Positions 1-8,542 of a DNA stretch of 64,000 bases are shown here, one piece after another (the stretch's first letter is position 1; the number at the start of each line of letters is the position of its first letter). The notes below the pieces were generated by a model. That model was not told the DNA's origin. It made no database searches and was given only the letters and a program-made list of their open reading frames with translations. The position numbers were made by a program, and so were the translations under genes. The stretch is from Flavobacterium flavigenum (GTDB taxonomy: Bacteria > Bacteroidota > Bacteroidia > Flavobacteriales > Flavobacteriaceae). The stretch is taken from assembly GCF_027111255.2 (NCBI RefSeq), contig NZ_CP114285.2:1736001-1800000 (forward strand), in the 5' to 3' direction.

Positions 1-172
1 GAAAATAATCAAAGTTCTCATTCATTCCGTATAACTTCTCCTCACCTTTATCAAAAACCACCTTTTCAATTTCCCAATAGCCATTCAGTTTTGCAATATC
101 TGCCGGTTTAATTTCCTGTTTGCAGCCCACAAACAAAAGCGACACAACCAAAATCATAAAAGTGTTTTTCAT
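1..172 (-). CDS. Truncated small lipoprotein, possibly lipocalin-like (N-terminal part only)
   Basis: The reading frame runs off the left edge of the window, so only the first 57 residues are visible. It begins MKNTFMILVV, continues as a hydrophobic signal segment and has a lipobox ending at Cys17 (LLFVGC), so the product should be a lipoprotein exported by Sec and lipidated. The mature part starts KQEIKPADIAKLNGYWEIEK. The phrase 'LNGYWEIEKVVF' resembles the first strand of small lipocalin-like lipoproteins of Bacteroidota, but this is only suggestive. It is divergent from the serine hydrolase at 403, and a palindromic repeat lies between the two genes. Confidence 0.75.
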   Translation of the reverse strand, partial: MKNTFMILVVSLLFVGCKQEIKPADIAKLNGYWEIEKVVFDKGEEKLYGMNENFDYF

Positions 173-188
173 ACTATATATTTTAATA

Positions 189-267
189 AGAAGCTGTTTC
201 GTGCTGTCCGCTATATCTTTTTCCTGCTGGCAGCAGCAGGAAAAAGGATGCCGCTTCCATCAGGGCT
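189..267. repeat. Dispersed palindromic repeat, family A, copy 1
   Basis: A 79-base element contains a perfect 12-bp stem (218-229 with 234-245, tetraloop GCAG). An outer GAAGC (190-194) can pair with GCTTC (253-257). The flanks 'CCGCTATATCTTTT' and 'CGCTTC.ATC.GGGCT' recur around a different stem at 45903-45977, and more loosely at 53375-53520. The element fills the divergent gap between the lipoprotein genes at 172 and 403. The function is unknown. It has no long T-run typical of an intrinsic terminator. Confidence 0.75.
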
Positions 268-366
268 AGGGCTCCGGTTTTCAAAAGATTTTTAGAGAAC
301 TACAAAGTTAACTTTATAAACTTTAAAAGAAATAAAAATCTGCTAAACACATTAAACTATTTTATA

Positions 367-374
367 TATTTTTG
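367..374 (+). promoter_or_regulatory. Bacteroidota -7 box (TATTTTTG)
   Basis: TATTTTTG matches the Bacteroidota sigma-A -7 consensus TANNTTTG and lies 28 bases upstream of the ATG at 403, giving a leader of about 20 bases. No clear TTG -33 element is visible upstream. Confidence 0.45.
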
Positions 375-402
375 GTCATACCACAAACCAAAAACATAAA
401 CC

Positions 403-1467
403 ATGACTAAAACAATTTACAAGATCCTGATTCTCTTAGTATGCATCAGCTGTAGTAAAGAAGACAACAGCTCTGACACCACTCCAACACAAAACATGTA
501 TTTCCCTCCTCTGACAGGAAATACTTGGGAAACCCAATCTATATCAGGCCTAAAGTGGAACCAAAATGCTGTTCAGCCGCTTTTAGACTATTTAGAACTC
601 AAAAATTCAAAATCATTTATCATCTTGGTTAATGGCCGAATCGTTTTAGAAAATTACTTCGGAGATCATTCAGCAACCAAAAACTGGTATTGGGCAAGTG
701 CAGGAAAAACATTAACCTCTACCGTTACAGGAATTGCCCAACAGGAAGACCTTATCAACATTAACAATAAAGTATCTCAATATCTGGGCACTGGGTGGAC
801 AAGCGAAACACTTGCGAAAGAGAATTTAATTACCTGCAAACATCTACTAACAATGACATCAGGTCTTGATGACAGCACTGATGATGTTGAACCAGCCAAT
901 CTAATCTACAAAGCCGATGCAGGTACACGCTGGGCATATCATAATGTTTACGTAAAACTTCAGGATCTTGTTGCAGCAGCAAGCAAACAGAACTGGTCAG
1001 TCTATTTCAACGCTAAATTGAGAGATAAAATTGGGATGGATGGCACTTGGGTTCAATTAGGCGTAAACAGCGTTTATACAAGCACTACCAGAAGCATGGC
1101 GCGTTTTGGTTTACTGATGCTGAATAAAGGAAAATGGGATAACAATACTATTTTGAATGAAACTTATTTCAATGAAGCCACTAACACATCCCAAAATATT
1201 AATTTAGGATATGGTTACCTTTGGTGGCTAAACGGAAAAGCGAATTATCATCTTCCTCAATCACAACTTACTTTTCAGGGAAGTGTAATTCCAACTGCTC
1301 CAAGCGATATGTTTATGGCTCTGGGAAAAAACGATCAAAAAATCTATGTTATTCCAAGCAAAAAAATGGTTGTCATTAGAATGGGAGATGCTGCTGATAA
1401 TGTAAATCTGGCCTTATCTGATTTTGATAAGGTGTTATGGCAGAAAATTAGTGCATTATACCAATAA
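403..1467 (+). CDS. Serine hydrolase of the beta-lactamase class C / penicillin-binding family, lipoprotein
   Basis: This 354-residue protein has a lipoprotein signal: a hydrophobic stretch followed by Cys17 (VCISC). It is therefore probably anchored in a membrane on the periplasmic or outer face. The active-site S-x-x-K tetrad is visible as S99-A-G-K102 (WASAGKTL), and a YHN motif near residue 176 matches the Tyr-x-Asn motif of class C beta-lactamases and esterases (EstB type). The sequence 'KHLLTMTSGLDD' is typical of the family. The family includes beta-lactamases, DD-peptidases and esterases, and the substrate cannot be read from sequence. It is monocistronic, with its own -7 box and a hairpin terminator at 1504. 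Confidence 0.88.
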   Translation: MTKTIYKILILLVCISCSKEDNSSDTTPTQNMYFPPLTGNTWETQSISGLKWNQNAVQPLLDYLELKNSKSFIILVNGRIVLENYFGDHSATKNWYWASAGKTLTSTVTGIAQQEDLININNKVSQYLGTGWTSETLAKENLITCKHLLTMTSGLDDSTDDVEPANLIYKADAGTRWAYHNVYVKLQDLVAAASKQNWSVYFNAKLRDKIGMDGTWVQLGVNSVYTSTTRSMARFGLLMLNKGKWDNNTILNETYFNEATNTSQNINLGYGYLWWLNGKANYHLPQSQLTFQGSVIPTAPSDMFMALGKNDQKIYVIPSKKMVVIRMGDAADNVNLALSDFDKVLWQKISALYQ

Positions 1468-1503
1468 CACAAAAGAATTACAGTAATTTCCATCCCTTAC
1501 TTT

Positions 1504-1540
1504 TCAAAAAGCTTTTGCATTCCGTGCAGAAGCTTTTTGA
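1504..1540. terminator. Bidirectional intrinsic terminator
   Basis: A 16-bp stem with one G-T wobble (TCAAAAAGCTTTTGCA pairing with TGCAGAAGCTTTTTGA) surrounds a TTCCG loop. A and T tracts lie at the two ends, so it can serve both the hydrolase (403-1467, +) and the convergent ftsY transcript (-). Confidence 0.8.
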
Positions 1541-1568
1541 ATAAATTAAAAAAGCAAATAGAAAAAAA

Positions 1569-1733
1569 CTATCGCTTTGTACGGATTCTTTTCAACATTC
1601 CTGCAAAAAAGAAAGACAGCCCCAATACCAATAGAACATAATAAAAAGACAAGCTTTTATCTTTTGAAACATTTGCAATAACAAAACACAGAACACTTGC
1701 AAAATAAAATGCAACAGGAGGTATATTTTTCAT
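1569..1733 (-). CDS. Small membrane protein (54 aa), last gene after ftsY
   Basis: A 54-codon frame begins MKNIPPVAFYFASVLCFVIA and ends with the basic tail MLKRIRTKR. Two hydrophobic helices (about residues 6-21 and 30-46) are separated by a short polar turn (NVSKDKS), giving a hairpin inner-membrane topology with a positively charged C-terminus. It starts 16 bases after the ftsY stop and is followed by the terminator at 1504, so it is probably the last gene of that transcript. I do not recognise a named family. The length, charge pattern and tight spacing support a real gene. Confidence 0.7.
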   Translation of the reverse strand: MKNIPPVAFYFASVLCFVIANVSKDKSLSFYYVLLVLGLSFFFAGMLKRIRTKR

Positions 1734-1748
1734 TTTATGTTTAAGGAA

Positions 1749-2702
1749 TTATTTAAAAAAACTGTCAACGAATTCATATTTATTAAAGACTTGCAAATCT
1801 TCAATTCCTTCGCCGACACCTATGTATTTTACCGGAATTTGAAACTGGTCTGAAATGCCAATTACAACGCCGCCTTTTGCAGTTCCGTCTAATTTTGTAA
1901 CAGCCAGGGAAGTTACCTCAGTTGCTGCTGTAAACTGTTTTGCCTGCTCAAAGGCATTTTGACCTGTAGAACCATCCAAAACCAAAAGTACATCGTGAGG
2001 AGCATCAGCTATAACTTTCTGCATTACACGTTTTACTTTTGAAAGCTCGTTCATCAGATTAATTTTATTATGCAAACGGCCTGCTGTATCAATAATTACT
2101 ACATCAGCATTTTGTGCTACGGCTGACTGCAAAGTATCAAAAGCGACAGAAGCAGGATCGCTTCCCATATTTTGTCTCACAATTGGAACATCAACACGGT
2201 CTGCCCAAACCTGTAATTGATCGATTGCAGCCGCACGAAAAGTATCTGCAGCTCCCAAAACCACTTTGTGTCCGGCTTTTTTAAATTGATACGCCAACTT
2301 ACCAATAGTAGTGGTCTTACCTACTCCGTTTACCCCGACAACCATTAGAACATACGGTTTTTTATCTTTTGGAACTTCAAATTCTGTTGCTTCCCCTGTA
2401 TTGGTTTCAGACAATAAAGCCCCGATTTCATCTCGAAGAATCTGGTTCAATTCGTCTGTCCCTAAATATTTATCCTCAGCAACACGTTTTTCAATTCTTT
2501 CGATAATTTTCAGAGTAGTATTTACTCCTACATCAGATGCTACCAGAATCTCTTCCAGATTATCTAATACATCATCATCAACTTTGGATTTTCCGGCTAC
2601 AGCCTTGCTTAACTTTGAGAAAAAAGTTGTTTTTGTTTTTTCAAGACCTTTATCTAAAGTCTCTTTTTTATCGGAAGAGAATAATTTTTTAAAAAAACTC
2701 AT
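1749..2702 (-). CDS. ftsY: Signal recognition particle receptor FtsY
   Basis: FtsY is the SRP receptor GTPase that docks SRP-ribosome complexes at the inner membrane for co-translational insertion. The 317-residue protein has a short charged N-terminus, an NG domain with a four-helix N bundle, the G1 loop GVNGVGKTTT, DTAGRLH (G3) and TKLDG (G4), and the family motif AADTFRAAA. The long acidic A domain of enterobacterial FtsY is absent, as is usual in this phylum. It lies downstream of rpmB, rpmG and the DUF4295 gene, but a terminator at 2961 separates it from them. Confidence 0.97.
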   Translation of the reverse strand: MSFFKKLFSSDKKETLDKGLEKTKTTFFSKLSKAVAGKSKVDDDVLDNLEEILVASDVGVNTTLKIIERIEKRVAEDKYLGTDELNQILRDEIGALLSETNTGEATEFEVPKDKKPYVLMVVGVNGVGKTTTIGKLAYQFKKAGHKVVLGAADTFRAAAIDQLQVWADRVDVPIVRQNMGSDPASVAFDTLQSAVAQNADVVIIDTAGRLHNKINLMNELSKVKRVMQKVIADAPHDVLLVLDGSTGQNAFEQAKQFTAATEVTSLAVTKLDGTAKGGVVIGISDQFQIPVKYIGVGEGIEDLQVFNKYEFVDSFFK

Positions 2703-2795
2703 TTATTTTGTAGGTTTAAGATGTTAAGATTTTAGATAATCTGAAATCCAAATCTTTAAAGAAAGCCCATTGCTTAATTTAGCCCCGATTATATT

Positions 2796-2936
2796 TCACA
2801 TAACTTCCTTTTCAATCGGAGTTAAGTAATCTACGTTTTCAGCCAAAACACCTTTATTCTGGAGTTCAGAATAAAACATTGTAGCAAAAAGCGGGGATTC
2901 ATTATCAAAAAAAGCCAATTTGCAATGCTTCTTTAA
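2796..2936 (-). pseudogene. Probable C-terminal gene remnant or unrecognised short ORF
   Basis: Between ftsY and the DUF4295 terminator the minus strand has a 47-codon frame with protein-like composition. It reads ...KLAFFDNESPLFATMF, then YSELQNKGVLAENVDYLTP, and ends IEKEVM. There is no ATG at its beginning: a stop codon precedes LKKHCK. The only internal ATG (2879) would leave 27 residues. This suggests the 3' remnant of a decayed gene rather than an active one. The family is not recognised. Confidence 0.35.
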
Positions 2937-2960
2937 ATTTTAAACAAATATAAAAAATAA

Positions 2961-2990
2961 AAAAGCTACTTCCGAATGAAAGTAGCTTTT
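2961..2990 (-). terminator. Intrinsic terminator after the DUF4295 gene
   Basis: A perfect 11-bp stem (AAAAGCTACTT with AAGTAGCTTTT) has an 8-base loop and, on the minus strand, is followed by a T-rich tract. It lies 20 bases beyond the stop of the small ribosomal-type gene at 3010 and should end the rpmB-rpmG-DUF4295 transcript. Confidence 0.85.
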
Positions 2991-3009
2991 CTATATAATG
3001 TAATTGTAA

Positions 3010-3162
3010 TTATTTCTTTTTCAAGAATTCATCAACTTCTTCAGGAGCCATAATAGATTCTACGAATGTATATGCACCAGTTTTAGGAGATTTAACCATT
3101 TTGATGGCTTTTGACAATCTCTTAGAAGCTGTTTGTAACGATGCTACGGTTTTCTTTGCCAT
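3010..3162 (-). CDS. DUF4295 family small basic protein (50 aa)
   Basis: This 50-residue basic protein begins MAKKTVASLQTASKRLSKAI and ends PEEVDEFLKKK. In Bacteroidota this small family (DUF4295) is found directly after the genes for ribosomal proteins L28 and L33, as here, which suggests a ribosome-associated role. The biochemical function is not established from sequence. It lies 70 bases after rpmG and just before the terminator at 2961. Confidence 0.9.
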   Translation of the reverse strand: MAKKTVASLQTASKRLSKAIKMVKSPKTGAYTFVESIMAPEEVDEFLKKK

Positions 3163-3232
3163 GATTCAAATGTTATTGAAATTAATAAAAAAACAAATGA
3201 CTGGATTTGAAATTTTATTAAACCTCTAATTA

Positions 3233-3415
3233 TTACTTAATTTCTTTGTGAACAGTTACTCTTTTCAAGATTGGATTAAATTTTTTAATCTCTAATCTGT
3301 CCGGAGTATTTTTTTTGTTCTTTGTTGTGATGTATCTTGAAGTCCCTGCAACACCAGAAGTCTTGTGTTCAGTACATTCTAAAATTACCTGGATTCTATT
3401 ACCTTTCTTTGCCAT
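3233..3415 (-). CDS. rpmG: 50S ribosomal protein L33
   Basis: This 60-residue protein begins [18 protein letters not shown] and contains the L33 signature [20 protein letters not shown]. Only one Cys is present near the N-terminus, so it is the zinc-free (C-minus) form. It follows rpmB by 27 bases in the same direction, forming the conserved L28-L33 pair of the large subunit. Confidence 0.97.
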   Translation of the reverse strand: MAKKGNRIQVILECTEHKTSGVAGTSRYITTKNKKNTPDRLEIKKFNPILKRVTVHKEIK

Positions 3416-3442
3416 CTTGCTATATATTTATTTAGGAAAAGA

Positions 3443-3679
3443 TTATTTGATAAATCCTTCTGACTGCGCTTTTTTCAAAACAGCAGTGATTCCATTTTTA
3501 TTAATTGTTTTTATCGTAGATGCTGCTACTCTAAGAGTAATCCATCTATCTTCTTCTGGAAGATAAAAACGCTTTTTAACTAAGTTTACAGAAAACTTTC
3601 TCTTAGTTTTGTTCATAGCGTGAGAAACGTTATTTCCTACCATCGCTCTTTTACCTGTAAGGTCACAAACTCTTGACAT
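3443..3679 (-). CDS. rpmB: 50S ribosomal protein L28
   Basis: This 78-residue protein begins [20 protein letters not shown], the L28 signature, and contains [18 protein letters not shown]. It is the first gene of the rpmB-rpmG-DUF4295 group, with a plausible promoter just upstream at 3716-3745. Confidence 0.97.
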   Translation of the reverse strand: MSRVCDLTGKRAMVGNNVSHAMNKTKRKFSVNLVKKRFYLPEEDRWITLRVAASTIKTINKNGITAVLKKAQSEGFIK

Positions 3680-3715
3680 TATACTTATCTTTTATCGTTA
3701 TTCAAAATCAGGGTG

Positions 3716-3745
3716 CAAAGAAAAGAAAAATAAACCATTTAACAA
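3716..3745 (-). promoter_or_regulatory. Probable promoter of the rpmB-rpmG operon
   Basis: On the minus strand TTG (3745-3743) is followed after 19 bases by TTTCTTTG (3723-3716), close to the Bacteroidota -33/-7 pattern TTG-N19-TANNTTTG. The rpmB ATG is 37 bases further on. The second base of the -7 box departs from the consensus. Confidence 0.5.
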
Positions 3746-3752
3746 AAAAATA

Positions 3753-5003
3753 TTACACAATTTTCAAAATTTCTTTCTGTAATATTTCCAGACTCTTAAT
3801 GGTAGCCCTATCTATCACTTTTTCACGTGGTTGCCCAAAGTTAAATTCTTCTGTAATGACACCATTTGGCGTGGCCAAAGCAATAAACACAGTTCCAATT
3901 TCAGCATCTGAGTCACCTTTCGATGGACCAGCATTGCCTGTTGTAGCAATAGCATAGTCAGTTTTAAGCAACTGTTTTACATTTAAAGCCATAGCCGATG
4001 CTACCTCTGCACTGACTACTGAAAATTCATCTACAAGATTCTGCGGAACCCCAAGAACATTCACTTTCGTTTCTGTTGCATACGAAACAACACTGCCTTT
4101 AAAGTAATGAGACGCTCCCGGAACAGCAGATAATAATGAAGCAATTTTTCCGCCAGTAAAACTCTCAGCAGTTGAAATAGTTTTATTTTGCTGAACTAAC
4201 AATTTCCCTACAACAACTTCGATAGTTTCATCATCATCAAAACCTACTATAATATCGTGAATTATAGCATCCAATGACTTTACATTTTCTTCTATTGCCG
4301 CCTCCAAAACCTCTTTATCTGTACCTCTCGCGGTCAATCTCAAACGTACGCGACCCGGATTTGGAAGATATGCCAATTTAATAAACTCAGGCAGATTATT
4401 TTCCCAATGTTCAATACGTTCCGCAACTAAACTCTCGCCCTGCCCGTAAGTCAAAATGGTTTTATGAATAATATAAGGACGTTTATATTCGCGGACAATT
4501 TTAGGAATTATTTCTTCTTCAACCAGATACTTCATTTCATAAGGTACTCCAGGCAACGAAATAAAAACAGTATTTTCTTTTTTCATCCACATTCCGGGCG
4601 CTGTACCAACTTTATTATAAAGTATGGTACATGCAGAAGGAACCAGAGCCTGATCTTTATTCATCTGCGTAATCGGACGTTTAAAATGACCTTCGATTAA
4701 CTGGGTAACATGAGCCAAAACTTCCGGATTTACAACCAGCTGATCATCAAAATATTCGCAAAAAGTTTTTTTTGTAACATCATCCTTAGTTGGACCTAAT
4801 CCTCCAGTTACAATCACCAGATCGACTTTATTCTGGAGTTGTGAAAAAGTATCTAAAATATGTTTTTTATCATCGCTTATCGAAATCATCTCCCTCACCT
4901 CAACTCCAATTCGATCTAATGCTTTAGCCATGAATCCGGAGTTAGTATCAATAATCTGACCTATTAAAATTTCGTCTCCAATAGTAACGATTGTTGCTTT
5001 CAT
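3753..5003 (-). CDS. cinA: CinA family protein: nicotinamide-nucleotide amidohydrolase-type bifunctional enzyme
   Basis: The 416-residue protein has the full CinA architecture. The N-terminal MoCF-like domain (about 1-170) starts [20 protein letters not shown] and contains [11 protein letters not shown]. The C-terminal CinA deamidase domain (about 255-416) contains [13 protein letters not shown] and [12 protein letters not shown]. In characterised homologues the C-terminal domain hydrolyses NMN for pyridine-nucleotide salvage and the N-terminal domain is an ADP-ribose pyrophosphatase. The name 'competence-induced' is historical, and nothing here suggests competence. It precedes rpmB but probably has a separate transcript. 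Confidence 0.94.
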   Translation of the reverse strand: MKATIVTIGDEILIGQIIDTNSGFMAKALDRIGVEVREMISISDDKKHILDTFSQLQNKVDLVIVTGGLGPTKDDVTKKTFCEYFDDQLVVNPEVLAHVTQLIEGHFKRPITQMNKDQALVPSACTILYNKVGTAPGMWMKKENTVFISLPGVPYEMKYLVEEEIIPKIVREYKRPYIIHKTILTYGQGESLVAERIEHWENNLPEFIKLAYLPNPGRVRLRLTARGTDKEVLEAAIEENVKSLDAIIHDIIVGFDDDETIEVVVGKLLVQQNKTISTAESFTGGKIASLLSAVPGASHYFKGSVVSYATETKVNVLGVPQNLVDEFSVVSAEVASAMALNVKQLLKTDYAIATTGNAGPSKGDSDAEIGTVFIALATPNGVITEEFNFGQPREKVIDRATIKSLEILQKEILKIV

Positions 5004-5194
5004 TTTTGATTTTTTTTATTCAACTTTAAGTTGTTTCCAGAAGTAAGACTGTGAGTAAACAGGATTGAGCAAAAGCAGAAACAGCAGCTTTTTGCAACAT
5101 TAAAAACAGTTTGTCAAACAAATTTCCAGACAAAAGGCATATACCCCCTTCCTGAATTTTAATCCTGTCTTATAAAGCTAAAATAAGGCGTGTA

Positions 5195-5539
5195 TTAAAC
5201 ATCGAAATCTTTTTTAATTTCTTTAACAGCTTCATTTACTTGTTTTTTAATGCTTTTAAAAGTTTCTATAATTTCTTTCTTTTTGCCTTCAGCCTTGGTC
5301 CAGGCTTCAACCTGCAAAATTTCTTCAAAAGCTACATTCAAACCCATCAAATCCAGGGTTGGTTTTATTTTATGCGCGTACGAGTAGGCGTGTTTGTGAT
5401 CTTTCTTCTTAATTCCCTCTTTTATTTGCTTCAAATCTTCCGGCACTTCAGTAACAAACAATCTTAGAATTTCATTTACAAATTCCGAATCATTGTCTGA
5501 AAGTGCGTATACTTTTGATAAATTATATTTTAATGCCAT
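5195..5539 (-). CDS. HPt (histidine phosphotransfer) domain protein
   Basis: This 114-residue protein is all alpha-helical in appearance. It carries the phosphotransfer motif AHKIKPTLDLMG, with His56 as the predicted phospho-acceptor and a following Lys, as in HPt bundles. It has no kinase or receiver domain, so it would relay phosphate between a separate hybrid kinase and response regulator, neither of which is in this window. Its ATG overlaps the stop of the upstream hydrolase gene (TAATG), indicating translational coupling. Confidence 0.85.
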   Translation of the reverse strand: MALKYNLSKVYALSDNDSEFVNEILRLFVTEVPEDLKQIKEGIKKKDHKHAYSYAHKIKPTLDLMGLNVAFEEILQVEAWTKAEGKKKEIIETFKSIKKQVNEAVKEIKKDFDV

Positions 5540-6150
5540 TATTTTACTTGTATTCTAAATAATTTTTTATCCTCTAAAAAGCCTTCTAAAACATCATTTG
5601 GCTTAACCGCCGCAACTCCTGCAGGCGTTCCGGTAAATATAACATCACCTATTTTTAGAGTAAAATACTGTGATACATACGAAATAAGCTCATCTATTTT
5701 CCATAGCATGAGACTTGTATTGCCTTTCTGAACTGTTTTATTATTATTTACAAGTTCAAAATTAATATTTTCAACAGAACTAAAAAGTGTCTTCGGCAAA
5801 AAATCCCCAATTACTGCTGAACCGTCAAAAGCTTTGGCTTTTTCCCACGGCAGCCCCTTCTCTTTTAACTTTGTTTGTAAATCACGAGCTGTAAAATCAA
5901 TCCCTACACTTATTTCATCATAATATTTATGTGCGAATTTAGGCTCGATATATTTACCAACCTTATTAATTTTTACAACAATCTCTATTTCATGATGAAT
6001 ATCTTCTGAAAATTCCGGAATAACAAACGGATGTTGCTTTAATAAAACCGCCGAATCCGGTTTCATAAAAATAACAGGTTCTGAAGGTCTTTCGTTTTTT
6101 AATTCTTCAATATGATTGGTATAATTTCTCCCGATGCAGATTATTTTCAT
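5539..6150 (-). CDS. Fumarylacetoacetate hydrolase (FAH) family protein
   Basis: From the chosen start (MKIICIGRNYTNHIEELKN) the protein has 203 residues, typical of short FAHD1-like enzymes (acylpyruvase / oxaloacetate decarboxylase). Metal-ligand motifs are present: EIEIVVKI (E-x-E) and the later GIDFTARDLQ. The closing TGTPAGVAAVKPNDVLEG is characteristic of the fold. An upstream in-frame ATG would add 18 residues (MLMVFLLTTDNWK...) that do not look like the family, so I prefer 6150. The stop overlaps the HPt gene start. The actual substrate is unknown. Confidence 0.9.
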   Translation of the reverse strand: MKIICIGRNYTNHIEELKNERPSEPVIFMKPDSAVLLKQHPFVIPEFSEDIHHEIEIVVKINKVGKYIEPKFAHKYYDEISVGIDFTARDLQTKLKEKGLPWEKAKAFDGSAVIGDFLPKTLFSSVENINFELVNNNKTVQKGNTSLMLWKIDELISYVSQYFTLKIGDVIFTGTPAGVAAVKPNDVLEGFLEDKKLFRIQVK

Positions 6151-6216
6151 ATCAATTGTTGTTGGTTTCCAGTTGTCTGTTGTTAGTAAAAAAACCATCA
6201 ACAAACAACTATTAAC

Positions 6217-6987
6217 TTACTTGGTGTTTAACTTTCTTAATTTAATTGCCGTCAAAACTTTTTTCGTATACAAAGGAAAATCAGCATTTTGAATCCAGCT
6301 AAAATAGCCAGGTTCTGATTCTAAAACTTTTTCAACTTTTGCGCCTTTATGTTTTCCGAAAGTAAAAATTTCTTCATTGTCTTTATCAAAAGCAATCATT
6401 CCGGCAAAATCAGCAATTTTTTTGCGGGTTGTAAATTCTGACAATGACTTAATATCATTTTCCAGTTCAGGATAGCGATCTAACTGTGCTTTCAATATTT
6501 CATAAGTTGCCATTGTGTCTGCTTCTGCAGAATGTGCGTTTTCAAGATTTTTCCCGCAATAAAATTTTAATGCTGCACTTAATGTACGCTCTTCCATTTT
6601 ATGAAAAATAGTCTGAACATCTACAGAAACTTTATTTTTCATATCAAAATCAACGCCCGCACGAAGCAATTCTTCAGCTAATAAAGGAATATCAAAACGA
6701 TCTGAATTAAAACCTCCCAAGTCGCTGTCTTTAATCATATTGTAAACTTGTGGAGCCAACTCATTAAATGTTGGTTCATTCGCCACTTTTTCATCTGTTA
6801 TACCATGTACCTCGGTTGTATGCGGCGGAATTGGAATTGTTGGATTAACTAACCAGGTTTTGCTTTCTTTATTTCCGTTTGGAAAAACTTTAAATATTGA
6901 AATTTCTACAATCCTGTCTTTTCCGATATCAATTCCGGTCGTTTCTAAATCGAAAAAGCAGATTGGTCTGCTGAGTTTGAGTTCCAT
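6217..6987 (-). CDS. DEDDh 3'-5' exonuclease (DnaQ/epsilon-like) with C-terminal extension
   Basis: The 256-residue protein starts with an RNase T/DnaQ exonuclease domain (about 7-170). The acidic pair D13-x-E15 is in FFDLETTGID, an aspartate sits in GGFNSDRFDIPLL, and the H-x4-D motif is in AHSAEADT. The C-terminal 70 residues (FTFGKHKGAKVEKVL, then GYFSWIQNADFP) match the small domain fused to ExoX-like nucleases (DUF3820-like). It is probably a proofreading or repair exonuclease acting on DNA ends. A -7 box lies 20 bases upstream of the ATG. Confidence 0.92.
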   Translation of the reverse strand: MELKLSRPICFFDLETTGIDIGKDRIVEISIFKVFPNGNKESKTWLVNPTIPIPPHTTEVHGITDEKVANEPTFNELAPQVYNMIKDSDLGGFNSDRFDIPLLAEELLRAGVDFDMKNKVSVDVQTIFHKMEERTLSAALKFYCGKNLENAHSAEADTMATYEILKAQLDRYPELENDIKSLSEFTTRKKIADFAGMIAFDKDNEEIFTFGKHKGAKVEKVLESEPGYFSWIQNADFPLYTKKVLTAIKLRKLNTK

Positions 6988-7006
6988 TTTTTTATTTTTG
7001 AATTTA

Positions 7007-7014
7007 CAAAAGTA
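7007..7014 (-). promoter_or_regulatory. Bacteroidota -7 box (TACTTTTG) for the exonuclease gene
   Basis: TACTTTTG on the minus strand fits TANNTTTG. It is 20 bases upstream of the start at 6987, giving a leader of about 13 bases. No convincing TTG -33 is seen at the right distance. Confidence 0.4.
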
Positions 7015-7097
7015 ATTTTTAAAGCCGAATTATCACTAATAATTACAGCAAACAACTGTTAAATTATTTTTACAAAAGCATATTTTACGAAAATAAA

Positions 7098-7128
7098 AAA
7101 TCCGGCAAAATTGAATTCTGCCGGATTT
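7098..7128 (-). terminator. Intrinsic terminator after the E2 gene
   Basis: A perfect 10-bp stem (AAATCCGGCA with TGCCGGATTT) has an 11-base loop and is followed on the minus strand by TTTTTTATTTTC. It sits 22 bases past the stop of the acyltransferase gene. Confidence 0.85.
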
Positions 7129-7149
7129 AATCATTATTAATATATTATT

Positions 7150-8460
7150 TTAGAAATCCCTGTCGACATCAAATGCTTCTAAATACTCAGCAACACGCTT
7201 CACAAAGCTTCCTCCTAAAGCACCATCTACTACCCTATGATCATAAGAATGCGATAAAAACATCTTCTGACGGATTCCTATAAAATCACCTTCAGGTGTT
7301 TCTATGACCGCAGGAACTTTCCGAATAGCACCTAAAGCCAGGATTCCAACTTGTGGCTGATTGATAATAGGAGTTCCAAAAACACTTCCAAAAGTACCAA
7401 CATTTGTCACAGTATAAGTTCCTCCCTGAGTATCATCAGGTTTTAGCTTTCCGCTTTTAGCACGATTTGCCAAGTCATTTACCGCTTTTGCCATTCCGAC
7501 AAGATTTAACTGATCTGCATTTTTAATAACAGGCACAATCAGATTTCCGTTTGGCAAAGCAGCAGCCATTCCTAAATTTATATTCCTTTTTTTGATAATG
7601 TAATCTCCATCAACCGATATATTGATTCCCGGAAAATCTTTTATAGCTTTTGCAACAGCTTCCATAAAAATAGGTGTAAAAGTAAGTTTTTCACCTTCTC
7701 TTTTTTCAAAAGCAGCTTTAACCTTTTCTCTCCATTTGACAATATTCGTCACATCTACTTCAATGAAAGACTGAACATGCGCAGAAGTTTGAAGCGATGC
7801 TGTCATATAGCCAGAAATTAATTTACGCATTCTGTCCATTTCAACAATTTCATCCTCTCCATTAACAGAAACCGGAACTGCGTGTTGCGTTTTTTGAGGT
7901 ATTGGTTCTGCTGATTTTGGAGAAAGTACAACTTCTACTTTTTTATCATCAGATTTACGGTTTTCAATGTATTTTAAAATATCTTCTTTCGTAACACGTC
8001 CTTCTTTTCCTGAACCGGGTATACCTTCTAATTCAGAGACAGAAATACCTTCCTCCTTAGCTATATTTTTCACCAATGGGGAAAAGAATTTATCCGAATC
8101 AGAGAAATTTTGAGGAGTTGAAACAGCTTCTCTGGCAGCATCAATTGTTTTCTCAATTTCAATTGCCTCAGCAGGAATTACCGTTTTTTCAATCGATTTT
8201 ACTTCTGAAGTATTATCCCCTTCTGTTTCAATAATCGCTATAACTTGTCCAACCTGAACCAGATCATCTTTGCCAAATAATTGTTCAACTAAAATCCCCG
8301 ACACTTCACTTGGTACTTCACTATCAACCTTGTCCGTTGCAATTTCCAGGACCGCTTCGTCAGCTTCAATTTTGTCTCCAACTTCTTTCAACCAGTTTGT
8401 AATGGTTGCTTCAGCTACACTTTCTCCCATTTTCGGAAGTCTCAATTCAAATCTTGCCAT
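7150..8460 (-). CDS. Dihydrolipoamide acyltransferase, E2 of a 2-oxo acid dehydrogenase complex
   Basis: The 436-residue protein has the E2 order. A lipoyl domain (2-77) carries the lipoylated Lys44 in DKVDSEV. A peripheral subunit-binding domain (about 125-162) contains FSPLVKNIAKEEGISVSELE. The C-terminal catalytic acyltransferase domain (about 205-436) has the active-site SYDHRVVDG, with His408. There is a single lipoyl domain. No E1 or E3 gene is adjacent, so the substrate (pyruvate, branched-chain or 2-oxoglutarate) cannot be assigned from context. The overall form is closest to branched-chain-type E2s. Confidence 0.93.
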   Translation of the reverse strand: MARFELRLPKMGESVAEATITNWLKEVGDKIEADEAVLEIATDKVDSEVPSEVSGILVEQLFGKDDLVQVGQVIAIIETEGDNTSEVKSIEKTVIPAEAIEIEKTIDAAREAVSTPQNFSDSDKFFSPLVKNIAKEEGISVSELEGIPGSGKEGRVTKEDILKYIENRKSDDKKVEVVLSPKSAEPIPQKTQHAVPVSVNGEDEIVEMDRMRKLISGYMTASLQTSAHVQSFIEVDVTNIVKWREKVKAAFEKREGEKLTFTPIFMEAVAKAIKDFPGINISVDGDYIIKKRNINLGMAAALPNGNLIVPVIKNADQLNLVGMAKAVNDLANRAKSGKLKPDDTQGGTYTVTNVGTFGSVFGTPIINQPQVGILALGAIRKVPAVIETPEGDFIGIRQKMFLSHSYDHRVVDGALGGSFVKRVAEYLEAFDVDRDF

Positions 8461-8542
8461 ATTATTAACCTAAAAGGTGATTTTGATTTTCAGATTGCGA
8501 AATTACTAAATATTCAAAATATAAATTACATAAAATTTAATT

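Noticed and set aside
2311..2727. 138-codon plus-strand frame over ftsY
   Set aside because: It lies antisense to a clear FtsY sequence, has low-complexity Ser/Phe-rich composition typical of reverse-frame shadows and resembles no protein.
3673..3957. Plus-strand frame over the end of cinA
   Set aside because: It is antisense to a well-conserved CinA C-terminus and over the rpmB promoter region; no protein-like features.
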